Positions 11,376 through 18,101 of a stretch of DNA of 35,558 bases are shown here, piece by piece. The stretch lies in NCBI RefSeq assembly GCF_016758115.1, contig NZ_WIVG01000013.1, positions 1 to 35,558 on the forward strand, given 5' to 3'. Both the position numbers and the translations under genes were made by a program. The notes under the pieces were generated by a model. It was not told the DNA's origin, made no database searches, and worked only from the letters and a program-made list of their open reading frames with translations. Source of the stretch: Lactococcus garvieae (GTDB lineage: Bacteria > Bacillota > Bacilli > Lactobacillales > Streptococcaceae). Positions within the stretch are counted from its first letter, which is position 1; every line of letters begins with the position of its first letter.

Positions 11376-12003
11376 AACTGATCAGCCCTTCCAAATCTAA
11401 TTTCACATTTTCTAAATCATCAAGAATTCCTGTGTGAGAAACATTCAAAATATAGCTTTCTTTCCTTATCATGTCTAGAATCCGAAAAATTTCTTGCAAG
11501 CTTTTTCTATCAATATGCTCAAAAGCTTCATCGAATAACATAATCTTACATGAAGTCAAAACAGTAGCTATAAACGCTAACTTTTGTTTTGTACCCTGAG
11601 ATAAATCCTTAACCAAAGTATACTCAAACTCTTTCATATTCAAATCTTCCATCATTTTTCGGGCTTTTTTCATATTGCTCTTTATTTCTCTTCGGTACAG
11701 ACGCAAAATATATTCTACAAACTCAATACTTTTCAAAAACTCATAGCCAAAAAAATCCGAAGTCAGCTTTACAATTTCAAAGTTTTTCTTTACGTCAATC
11801 TTTTCTGTACCAATAGACACTCTGAATTCTTCAACGCTTAATTCTCCATTTAAAGCAGATAAAAAGCTGCTTTTTCCCACTCCATTTTTCCCAACAATAT
11901 TTGTGATAATTCCTTTTGAAATTGAGGTTTCTAAAAAAGGAATGACTATCTTTTGTCCTTGATATAAATTTTTTACTTTGATATAAAATCTAGTATTTTC
12001 CAT
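11365..12003 (-). CDS. ABC transporter ATPase of the bacteriocin locus
   Basis: 212 residues. Walker A is GKNGVGKSS (38-46), the signature is LSQGT (134-138), Walker B is IMLFDEA (154-160), and the switch His is H190 in LNVSHTGI. It has no membrane domain and so must work with the neighbouring SpoIIM-like and large membrane proteins. In related loci this ATPase energises export and self-protection against the circular peptide. Its ATG overlaps the end of the 57-aa gene by 14 bases, with GGGGA 7 bases upstream. Confidence 0.93.
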   Translation of the reverse strand: MENTRFYIKVKNLYQGQKIVIPFLETSISKGIITNIVGKNGVGKSSFLSALNGELSVEEFRVSIGTEKIDVKKNFEIVKLTSDFFGYEFLKSIEFVEYILRLYRREIKSNMKKARKMMEDLNMKEFEYTLVKDLSQGTKQKLAFIATVLTSCKIMLFDEAFEHIDRKSLQEIFRILDMIRKESYILNVSHTGILDDLENVKLDLEGLISYEN

Positions 12004-12163
12004 AAATCATCCCCATGATAAGTCCGGCTAAAAATAGTATTGCGCATGAACCAAAAAATAGTAAAGCAAATATGTTTTTCTTCTTTTTACTTAAAGATTT
12101 CAAAAAAAGATGACTAGCATAAAGAAAAGCTATGCTGAGTGATAACAATGGCCAAGTATTCAT
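11990..12163 (-). CDS. 57-aa two-helix cationic protein, candidate immunity protein
   Basis: Start MNTWPLLSLSIAF, stop TAG. Two hydrophobic helices (about 5-21 and 31-53) are joined by a basic turn (KSLSKKKKN). An AGGAG site lies upstream and the start overlaps the previous stop as ATGA (12160-12163); the end overlaps the ATPase start. Immunity proteins of circular bacteriocins are typically about 50 residues, cationic, with two membrane helices, so this is the best immunity candidate here. No sequence family is recognised. Its good ribosome site and tight double overlap make it a real gene despite its size. Confidence 0.78.
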   Translation of the reverse strand: MNTWPLLSLSIAFLYASHLFLKSLSKKKKNIFALLFFGSCAILFLAGLIMGMIYGKY

Positions 12164-12852
12164 ATTCTTTTCTCTCCTCTCAGTTGTACTATTGCTTTTC
12201 CAAACAAATAACTCGTAGACAAAATGAATATTGCAATATAAACTTTTATAAAGAACATCTCTGAAATATCAAGGTCGTCCACCTTATTGACAATCTGAGT
12301 TAAACCTATAAGAACCAATAATGCCAAGTAAATGAACGGATTGTATGCTGCTTTTACAGACATTGTTTTGTCAATGGCTAAAGATTGATAATCTATCAAA
12401 ATCGTACTTTCTTGTATTAAGGATAATACCAAACTGATAGGAACAGAAAGTAGAAAAAGTGTTCGTTCACTAATCAGTATCAAAAATAAAATGAGCATAG
12501 GAAAACTAATGAGAAAAAGAGTGAAAATTTTTTCAAGTAATTTGAAGAAAAAATTTTTAAAACTCATTAAAAAAATATTTTTTTCTTTTTTGTTAGCAAA
12601 TAAACACAAAAAATACCATAATTTTTCTACAAGATAAGAAAGATAAAAGTAAAAAGTAATCTCAAAAATCAAAAGCTGAATTTCTTCTTTGAATGGATAA
12701 TTAAGTATTGAAAAAACAAATACAATAACGATTACAGGAATTAAAAATACGTCGTTAAAAACCTTGCTGTAAGGTGGAGCAATAAAATAATTAGATAAAC
12801 CACGCGTTTTTATGCTCCATTCGGCCAAAAGTTTATTAGTAGCCACCGCCAC
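12160..12852 (-). CDS. Bacteriocin maturation membrane protein, second part
   Basis: 230 residues with about five to six hydrophobic helices after a soluble N-terminus (LLAEWSIKTRGLSNYFIAPP). It shares 43 bases with the previous gene in another frame. The best start is GTG at 12852 (MAVATNKLL), whose ribosome site is weak (GAAGAAAAGAG). Together with the upstream gene it spans 468 codons, about the size I recall for the single large multi-helix B protein of circular bacteriocin loci. It is therefore either the C-terminal half of a frameshifted B gene or a separate coupled gene. Confidence 0.7.
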   Translation of the reverse strand: MAVATNKLLAEWSIKTRGLSNYFIAPPYSKVFNDVFLIPVIVIVFVFSILNYPFKEEIQLLIFEITFYFYLSYLVEKLWYFLCLFANKKEKNIFLMSFKNFFFKLLEKIFTLFLISFPMLILFLILISERTLFLLSVPISLVLSLIQESTILIDYQSLAIDKTMSVKAAYNPFIYLALLVLIGLTQIVNKVDDLDISEMFFIKVYIAIFILSTSYLFGKAIVQLRGEKRI

Positions 12853-13565
12853 CGTCTCTTTTCTTCTTTTAAAACTTTTAATGGAAAAAAATCAAGTATA
12901 ACCGATAGTGCAACAATACCAAGAAACATTTCCTTGAACAATCGCGCAACATCAATACCTAGTAAAATTTTGAGTAATTTATCAGTATCGTTATTTAAGA
13001 TACCCCAAATAATCATAGAAAGTGAGTCCTTGACATGAATAGCTAAAAGTATAATTGCCAGGCCATTAATTAAATTAAAAAATAAGTGGCGTGTTTCAAT
13101 GACATTTTTACCAATAAAAAGAACTGCTAATATAGCAAAAAAATGAAAAATATCCTTGTTTATCAGTAATAGAAGAGCTTCAACAAAGATAAATGCAAGA
13201 AAATTATAGACTAATAAAATATTACCTCTTTTAAAAAAATAGAAGAAACTTTTATTGCTCGACATTTTAAGTAAGCGCTCAGGATATCCTAGTCCTCCTT
13301 GTATGTTGAGTCGATTATTTAAAATAAAGGAGCTGCCATAGCAATTCAAAAAAAGTAAAAATTCCAAATACACACTTTTTTCAAAAATAGTGTACAGCAC
13401 GGACAACAAGGGAATAAGATACAGCAAGACAGACCTAACAAAACCAATCAAAAATGATAATTTCAAACAGATACTTTCTGGTAAATACGAAAAAATATCT
13501 CTTATGTTGTTATTTAAACGATTACAAAGAGATCTAAAATCTCTTAGCATTAACAATCTAATCAT
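12810..13565 (-). CDS. Bacteriocin maturation membrane protein, first part
   Basis: 251 residues from the ATG at 13565 (MIRLLMLRDFRSLCNRL), which is preceded by GGAGG with 4-base spacing; an in-frame ATG at 13550 is the alternative. About six hydrophobic segments. Position directly after the structural gene and its membrane nature match the B proteins of circular bacteriocin loci, which are needed for leader removal, ring closure or export, though the enzyme is not proven in any locus I know. The C-terminus (KRRWRWLLINFWPNGA) is unusual and lies in the zone where the other frame opens, which suggests a frameshift. Confidence 0.75.
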   Translation of the reverse strand: MIRLLMLRDFRSLCNRLNNNIRDIFSYLPESICLKLSFLIGFVRSVLLYLIPLLSVLYTIFEKSVYLEFLLFLNCYGSSFILNNRLNIQGGLGYPERLLKMSSNKSFFYFFKRGNILLVYNFLAFIFVEALLLLINKDIFHFFAILAVLFIGKNVIETRHLFFNLINGLAIILLAIHVKDSLSMIIWGILNNDTDKLLKILLGIDVARLFKEMFLGIVALSVILDFFPLKVLKEEKRRWRWLLINFWPNGA

Positions 13566-13574
13566 CAATCCTCC

Positions 13575-13610
13575 AAAAAATAGACAATGGCAAAACTTTA
13601 TTTGCCATTG
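13575..13610 (-). terminator. Hairpin with T-run between bacteriocin and B gene
   Basis: Perfect 10-bp stem (CAATGGCAAA, 13585-13594 with 13601-13610) followed on the minus strand by TCTATTTTTT. It lies 17 bases after the bacteriocin stop and just before the GGAGG of the next gene. It should stop part of the transcripts or protect the short mRNA, so that peptide exceeds machinery. Confidence 0.85.
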
Positions 13611-13627
13611 CCCCTCATCCCAACATG

Positions 13628-13819
13628 CTATGCAGCAATAAATCGTTGCCAAAGTTTCCTCTGAGCATATTTTCTAAGAAGAGCAACAATCCCTGCAACA
13701 CCTGTGAAAGCTCCAGAAAAAAGAGAAACCGCTGTCCAAATGTTCATTCCCATGCTTACCGCATTTGCAATACCTCGAGCCATTGTATAGCTCATACCAG
13801 TAGCAACTAAATCAAACAT
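13628..13819 (-). CDS. Circular bacteriocin precursor, garvicin ML-like
   Basis: 63 residues from the second of two adjacent ATGs (13819), chosen because GGAGG is 6 bases away from it and only 3 from the first. The leader is MFD and the mature part would be 60 residues, Leu4 to Ala63, starting LVATGMSYTMARGIANAVSM and ending RKYAQRKLWQRFIAA. From memory, garvicin ML has the same 3-residue leader, same mature length and the same ends (LVATGM...LWKQLIAA), with about 39 of 60 identical positions. The mature part has six basic and no acidic residues and two Trp. Such peptides are joined head to tail and permeabilise membranes of related bacteria. The identity figure rests on a recalled sequence. 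Confidence 0.92.
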   Translation of the reverse strand: MFDLVATGMSYTMARGIANAVSMGMNIWTAVSLFSGAFTGVAGIVALLRKYAQRKLWQRFIAA

Positions 13820-13836
13820 CATTCACCTCCATATTT

Positions 13837-14081
13837 TTAGTTATAGAAACTAAAATTGTTCCTATGTGTATTTGCATTTTGTGCTATAACGAAATCTAAC
13901 ACTTTTAATTTATCTTCTAGCACCGAAAGATCTTTAAGAAATTTTTCAGTATTTTTTATTGATGCATTTGTAGCTACATCACCACTATACGGTACTGTAA
14001 AGCCTAAAATCCTGATGTAAGATATAATGCCTTATCAGTCAAAGCCACAGTAAACAAGAGCAGCATTTTATGCTTTTTCAA
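13837..14081 (-). pseudogene. Small exported-type ORF upstream of the bacteriocin, frameshifted (or pheromone gene)
   Basis: A strong GGGAGGA site (14092-14098) precedes a TTG at 14081 opening MKKHKMLLLFTVALTDKAL, which stops at TAG 14004-14006 after 25 codons. A second frame (open from about 14058) reads GFTVPYSGDVATNASIKNTE and continues as a charged, helical stretch (FLKDLSVLEDKLKVLDFVIA) to TAA 13837-13839, just before the bacteriocin ribosome site. Joined, they make an exported or membrane-anchored protein of about 80 residues. Alternatively the 25-codon ORF alone is a short hydrophobic pheromone, as it starts MKK and lies divergent to an rgg gene. I favour the frameshift because the second frame stays open for over 60 codons. 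Confidence 0.6.
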
Positions 14082-14105
14082 TATTCTTTTTCCTCCCTTT
14101 TTTTA

Positions 14106-14151
14106 ATTATATTAATATTGTATAATATATAACATACAATATTAATATAAT
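14106..14151. promoter_or_regulatory. 46-bp palindrome, candidate operator
   Basis: Perfect 18-bp arms (14106-14123, ATTATATTAATATTGTAT, and 14134-14151) with a 10-base spacer. It lies between the Rgg gene and the divergent bacteriocin genes. On the minus strand TATAAT (14106-14111) at its proximal edge is a possible -10, so the palindrome centre would cover the -35 zone. On the plus strand TATAAT occurs at 14121-14126. It is very AT-rich, but 18 perfect pairs are unlikely by chance. Confidence 0.65.
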
Positions 14152-14234
14152 ACAATAAATTCAAGAAGAAATTAAATTTTTGTTTCTCAAGAAACATAAA
14201 TATATAAAACTGTAAATAAAGCCAAAATCACTGG

Positions 14235-14271
14235 AAAGAGTTGAATTAGAAAGGATATTTAACTCTTTTTT
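14235..14271 (+). terminator. Intrinsic terminator in the leader of the rgg gene
   Basis: 12-bp stem (AAAGAGTTGAAT, 14235-14246, with ATTTAACTCTTT, 14257-14268, one G-U) and a 10-base loop, followed by T to 14271 on the plus strand. It lies 43 bases upstream of the rgg start, so it may attenuate rgg or end a short leader RNA. Confidence 0.75.
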
Positions 14272-14313
14272 CATAAAAATGGATTTGTATATATAAAAAA
14301 TTTGGGAGAGTTT

Positions 14314-15201
14314 ATGAAAACGAAAAAAGAAAAACAATTAAAATTTGGGAACATTCTCGGACAATGCTACAAAGACTTCCGACTGGCAAAAGGCTTTTCT
14401 CAAAAAGAAGCGGCTAGTGATGATATATCTGTTTCACAGTTATCTAATTTTGAAAATGGGCGAACTGTGCTAACTAGTGATGTGTTTATCGCAACATTAC
14501 AAAATATAAATGTGACTTTTTTAGAATTTCAAAATCTATACAATAAACGATTGGAACCAAATGATATCCTCCTTTTCAATACCGAAGTATCTGAAGCGTA
14601 TATGAGCCGAAATATTTCAAAACTAGAAAATTTATTATCTATAATAACAGACAAGATAAGTCAAGTTCCAAACAAGAAAAAGTTTAAATTGGATAAAATT
14701 AAAATCCAGTCACTTATAGCAAGCCTTGATTCTGATTTTCAAGTCCCAAAATCTGATATTAATTTTGTGAAGCATTATCTATACGCTCTCAAGGAATGGG
14801 GACAATATGACATTTGGCTATTTGGGCACTGCTTTCTTTTATTTGACTTCATTACAACGGCAGATTTGGCTCAAAAAATGGTTGATCCAACAAGTATAAA
14901 TAACGATTTACACTATACCAAGCATGCCATGTTTCAAACTTTGAATAATATCATTAGCGTTTCAATTCACGATAAAATGTTTTCTCTGGCAGAAAAGTAT
15001 ATTAATTATCTTGAGAATAGTAATATCCATGAGTACTATCTCTATGACAAATTAACACTTCGATATAATAAGGCGATGCTTGCTTATAAAAGAGGGAATA
15101 AAGCCTCAATAGAAACTTTGAAAGAATGCAAAAGAATGTTTGAGTTTTGCGATTGCTACTACACTGCAAACTTAATCGCCCAAGAAATTAAAAATCTTTA
15201 G
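14314..15201 (+). CDS. Rgg/GadR/MutR-family transcriptional regulator
   Basis: 295 residues from the ATG at 14314 (MKTKKEKQLKFGNILGQCYK), preceded by GGGAGAG; a TTG 12 bases upstream is less likely because it precedes that site. An XRE-type helix-turn-helix lies at about 12-65 (KGFSQKEAASDDISVSQLSN, FENGRTVLTSDVF). The rest is the all-helical, repeat-like C-terminal domain that binds peptide pheromones in this family. Rgg proteins commonly control divergent bacteriocin or peptide genes, and here the bacteriocin locus starts 230 bases away on the other strand. A strong hairpin follows the stop. Confidence 0.88.
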   Translation: MKTKKEKQLKFGNILGQCYKDFRLAKGFSQKEAASDDISVSQLSNFENGRTVLTSDVFIATLQNINVTFLEFQNLYNKRLEPNDILLFNTEVSEAYMSRNISKLENLLSIITDKISQVPNKKKFKLDKIKIQSLIASLDSDFQVPKSDINFVKHYLYALKEWGQYDIWLFGHCFLLFDFITTADLAQKMVDPTSINNDLHYTKHAMFQTLNNIISVSIHDKMFSLAEKYINYLENSNIHEYYLYDKLTLRYNKAMLAYKRGNKASIETLKECKRMFEFCDCYYTANLIAQEIKNL

Positions 15202-15234
15202 CCCTTAAAAATTTCACCCTACTGAAAATGTACA

Positions 15235-15277
15235 GCAAAAAAGCAAAGCTTTCTGCGAGAGAAAGCTTTGCTTTGCT
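15235..15277. terminator. Bidirectional terminator between rgg and the exported protein
   Basis: Stem of 15 bp (15240-15254 with 15260-15274, AAAGCAAAGCTTTCT and its complement), flanked by A on the left and T on the right. It serves the two convergent genes. Confidence 0.9.
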
Positions 15278-16957
15278 TTAATTTGTTTGGTTGATGATGA
15301 GGGCTGGGCGCATGCCGCCATTCGCTCCAGCAGCATTTATGCCCCAGTGAGCATTTAACCATCCAGTAGCATTAGTTACACCTGTATCTCTATTAACAAA
15401 CCAACCTGTATCAGGATTAAGACCTTGTGAGGAAGGTGTACGTGTCCACCAAAGTATATTATTTGGAGCTGCACGTTGTTCTCTATTAGGGAAAGCACGC
15501 CCTGGACCTGACAAGCGTAGCACATCTGCTAAAGAGAGAGCAAAGGCACGTGGGGTGCCACCTGAGTCAACTTGAGTGATGTCAGCTGCAGCATCAGGAA
15601 ATTGATCCAAGTTGCTGGCACTCATTATCCAACGCCAGCCGCCTTCCCAAACAATATCTTCATCCAAAATAGCAGGACCTATATATGCGACAGAGACAGG
15701 TTGAATCATCGCCTGAACTTCTGGGGCAAGAGCTTGACGCCAAGTATTCAATTCTGCTTCATGTTGTGTCAAGGGGATATTAGTAATTACACCATTCCGA
15801 ATAATCATATGATTCCCAGAACCCATGTTTTCAAGGTAGCGGTACTGCTCCCCAGCCATGGTAAAGATACGTCCCGGACGCATGGTCGAAAAGTCAAAGG
15901 CTGATGCTGGGCTGTCTTCGTTAGGCAGTGGGTTCGGGCCGTCATCAAACATCACTCCGTTCTGGATACCACGGAGAAGGTCTGCCAGCTCCGCATGGTG
16001 TTGCTCCCCGTCATTTAGGAACTCCTCATGCTGGTCAGGGTGTACCAGTCCACTCTCAACATGGATTCCATAGTAGTAAAAACCGTTAAAGACCTTGTCC
16101 TCAATGGCAGCCGTCATCTCCGCTGCATCTAGCAGGTAAGAGCTCGCTTGCTCACTGTTCAGTCTGTTGGCCCAGTAAGCCCAACCTGTGTTGTGGTCAA
16201 CCACCCAGAAGTTGCCTATCTTGTCTTCGTTAGGCAAGTTGCTCCACTGGTTCATGGTCATTGGGGCACGGTCTTGTTGTAAGTTTTGAGCAGTTTGGTT
16301 GGTCACTTCTTCTCCCGGCCAGATTGGACCACTGTTGTCAAAGCTGCCGCCTGCTGACCAGTAAGCATCAATACCGTCTCCCGGATGTGTCGCGCCGTCT
16401 GTGACCGCATCTGTAGCACCGCTCCCTTCAATCCAGTCCCGCGCATGGCCTGCCGCTGCTGTTCTCTGATCAAGGTTATCATGGTTGAAGGTGGGCATAT
16501 ACCATGGAGCATCTTGACCTGAACGTTCCCAACCGAAGATGAGTGTGGCATACTGGTCAAAGGCATTGGACGGATTATTGTTTGCACGGTCATTGATATT
16601 GCCTGCGCTTGGGATCCATGTGGTCCAGTTTTCTACATCGTCACGGCTGGTCCCTGCGACCAGGGGCGTGAAGTCCGTTTCGTCACGCTGGCGGGTTTCG
16701 AGAAACTCGGACAGGCGTATCCGGGCCATGATTGGCCGCTCCCCGTAGTTTTCCACGAAGACGTCCTTGTTTTCGGTGTCTCGATTGTAGTAGTCGTGGA
16801 CACGGCCACCGACATTGATGTCCACTTCATTCAGCCGGTCATTGATGGCCCGCTGGTTGAAGGCTTGGAAGGCGAAGGTGCCGCCTACTGCGAGTAACAA
16901 GAGCGACAGGAGTGCAAGGTTGCGCAGCCGCCGCTGGTTTTTCTTTTCTGGTGTCAT
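15278..16957 (-). CDS. Exported protein with TasA/SipW-type signal and DUF6273-like end
   Basis: 559 residues. A basic N-terminus (KKNQRRLRNL) and the hydrophobic run LALLSLLLLAVGGTFAFQAF resemble the signal of TasA/camelysin-like proteins that are cut by SipW-type peptidases. The middle is rich in Asn, Asp, Gly and Trp. The C-terminus (NNILWWTRTPSSQGLN, then GGMRPALIINQTN) matches the WW(L/T)R...RPAL pattern of DUF6273. There is no LPxTG anchor and no SipW peptidase or sister gene nearby. Base composition is clearly richer in GC than the neighbours, which suggests transfer. The ATG has GGAGG 5 bases upstream. Likely a secreted or surface protein of unknown role. Confidence 0.75.
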   Translation of the reverse strand: MTPEKKNQRRLRNLALLSLLLLAVGGTFAFQAFNQRAINDRLNEVDINVGGRVHDYYNRDTENKDVFVENYGERPIMARIRLSEFLETRQRDETDFTPLVAGTSRDDVENWTTWIPSAGNINDRANNNPSNAFDQYATLIFGWERSGQDAPWYMPTFNHDNLDQRTAAAGHARDWIEGSGATDAVTDGATHPGDGIDAYWSAGGSFDNSGPIWPGEEVTNQTAQNLQQDRAPMTMNQWSNLPNEDKIGNFWVVDHNTGWAYWANRLNSEQASSYLLDAAEMTAAIEDKVFNGFYYYGIHVESGLVHPDQHEEFLNDGEQHHAELADLLRGIQNGVMFDDGPNPLPNEDSPASAFDFSTMRPGRIFTMAGEQYRYLENMGSGNHMIIRNGVITNIPLTQHEAELNTWRQALAPEVQAMIQPVSVAYIGPAILDEDIVWEGGWRWIMSASNLDQFPDAAADITQVDSGGTPRAFALSLADVLRLSGPGRAFPNREQRAAPNNILWWTRTPSSQGLNPDTGWFVNRDTGVTNATGWLNAHWGINAAGANGGMRPALIINQTN

Positions 16958-16971
16958 AAATTCCTCCTTTG

Positions 16972-17023
16972 ACGTAACATCTACTTTTAGATTTTCATTA
17001 CAACTACATTTCTAATGTTACGT
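16972..17023. promoter_or_regulatory. Inverted repeat before the exported-protein gene
   Basis: ACGTAACAT (16972-16980) and ATGTTACGT (17015-17023) are perfect complements 34 bases apart. They lie just upstream of the GGAGG of the gene, around the expected promoter or leader. Could be a two-site operator or the base of a long leader hairpin. Confidence 0.45.
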
Positions 17024-17107
17024 TTACTTTCTGAGTCTATAGTATAAAAAAAAAAAAGGTCAAATGAAATGAGCGTTTGATGAGAAAACTCAAGTTTTAA
17101 TCCTATT

Positions 17108-17130
17108 AAAAAACTCCCGAATTCAGGAGT
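17108..17130 (-). terminator. Terminator after apbE
   Basis: On the minus strand ACTCC...GGAGT with a GAATTC core folds into a 7-bp stem, followed by TTTTTT. Confidence 0.85.
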
Positions 17131-17141
17131 CTTGATTTTAC

Positions 17142-18101
17142 TTAGTTTTTTAAGACGAAACCCTTGTCCATCACTCTCACATCTTTAGGCTTCATCCCAA
17201 GAATTTTTATTTTTCTGTCCTTGCTAATCAGAACTGCTCCTTGGATAACTGAACGGTTCTTAAGAAAAACTTCTTCTGGATTTTCTGCAAAAAACAAGCG
17301 TTTTGCCTCAATCTCCCCATCCAGTGACGTATTAGAAAATACAGTCACACTTGCTAGATTGTTCGCATGAGGATAACCTGTTTCAGGATTGAGAATATGA
17401 TGATAAGTTTTCCCCTCCTTCTCCAAATAACGCTGATCAATCCCTGAAGTTACAGCCGAGCTTGAGTTTGTTAATACGTGCAGCACGGGAGTTTTACCCT
17501 TTTCCAAGGGATTTCGAACGCCTACACGCCATTGCCTCTTCATGGGGGTTCCTAGAAAACAGAGGTTTCCCCCAAGGTTAATCATCCCTGTATAAAAACC
17601 CTGCTCACTCCAAAATTCTGCAATTTTGTCTGCAATATAACCTTTAGCAATTCCTCCCAAGTCTAAGGCCATCCCTTTTTCAGGGAGAAAAATTGCCTTC
17701 TCCTGCTCATCAAAACTAATGCCGTCAGGATTCGTCAAACAAAGTGCTTCTTGAATTTCCAAATCCGAAGGAACCCGTGCATCTGCAAACCCAATATGCC
17801 ATAGTTTAGCCAACGGTCCAATACTTGCATTGAAGCCAAAGTGTTCTTGACTGACACGAACAGCTTTTTGAGTAAGCGAATAAACCTCTTTGGATAGACT
17901 TACTGCTTTCACTCCTGCCGCCTTATTGACTTCCATCAGCTCCGAATGCTCCCTGTGGACAGTAAATAAATCTTCGTAATGTACAATCTTTTCGTAGGCC
18001 TGATCAAGTTTTTCCACACTTGCTAATCCTTCTGCCCGCAGCAAGCTCAGTTCAATAACTGTCCCGAGTGCCTGATATTTTTTCGATAAAAAGTCACTCA
18101 T
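17142..18101 (-). CDS. apbE: FAD:protein FMN transferase (ApbE), cytosolic form
   Basis: 319 residues from ATG 18101 (MSDFLSKKYQALGTVIEL), with TGGAG upstream; this ATG lies inside the end of the FMN reductase gene (8-base overlap). ApbE moves FMN from FAD onto a Ser/Thr of target proteins. Landmarks are ALGTVIEL (11-18), ALDLGGIAKGYIADKI (145-160) and YHHILNPETGYP. There is no signal peptide or lipobox, whereas many ApbE proteins are lipoproteins, so it should act in the cytosol. The overlapping neighbour ends with a flavinylation-type motif and is the likely substrate. Confidence 0.92.
   Translation of the reverse strand: MSDFLSKKYQALGTVIELSLLRAEGLASVEKLDQAYEKIVHYEDLFTVHREHSELMEVNKAAGVKAVSLSKEVYSLTQKAVRVSQEHFGFNASIGPLAKLWHIGFADARVPSDLEIQEALCLTNPDGISFDEQEKAIFLPEKGMALDLGGIAKGYIADKIAEFWSEQGFYTGMINLGGNLCFLGTPMKRQWRVGVRNPLEKGKTPVLHVLTNSSSAVTSGIDQRYLEKEGKTYHHILNPETGYPHANNLASVTVFSNTSLDGEIEAKRLFFAENPEEVFLKNRSVIQGAVLISKDRKIKILGMKPKDVRVMDKGFVLKN

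Noticed and set aside
14165-14278. 37-codon minus-strand ORF in the rgg leader (MKKELNILSNST...)
   Set aside because: No ribosome site, and it overlaps the plus-strand terminator; it looks like a chance frame.
15278-15300. LPxTG-type anchor at the C-terminus of the exported protein
   Set aside because: The protein ends PALIINQTN with no sorting motif, hydrophobic segment or basic tail.
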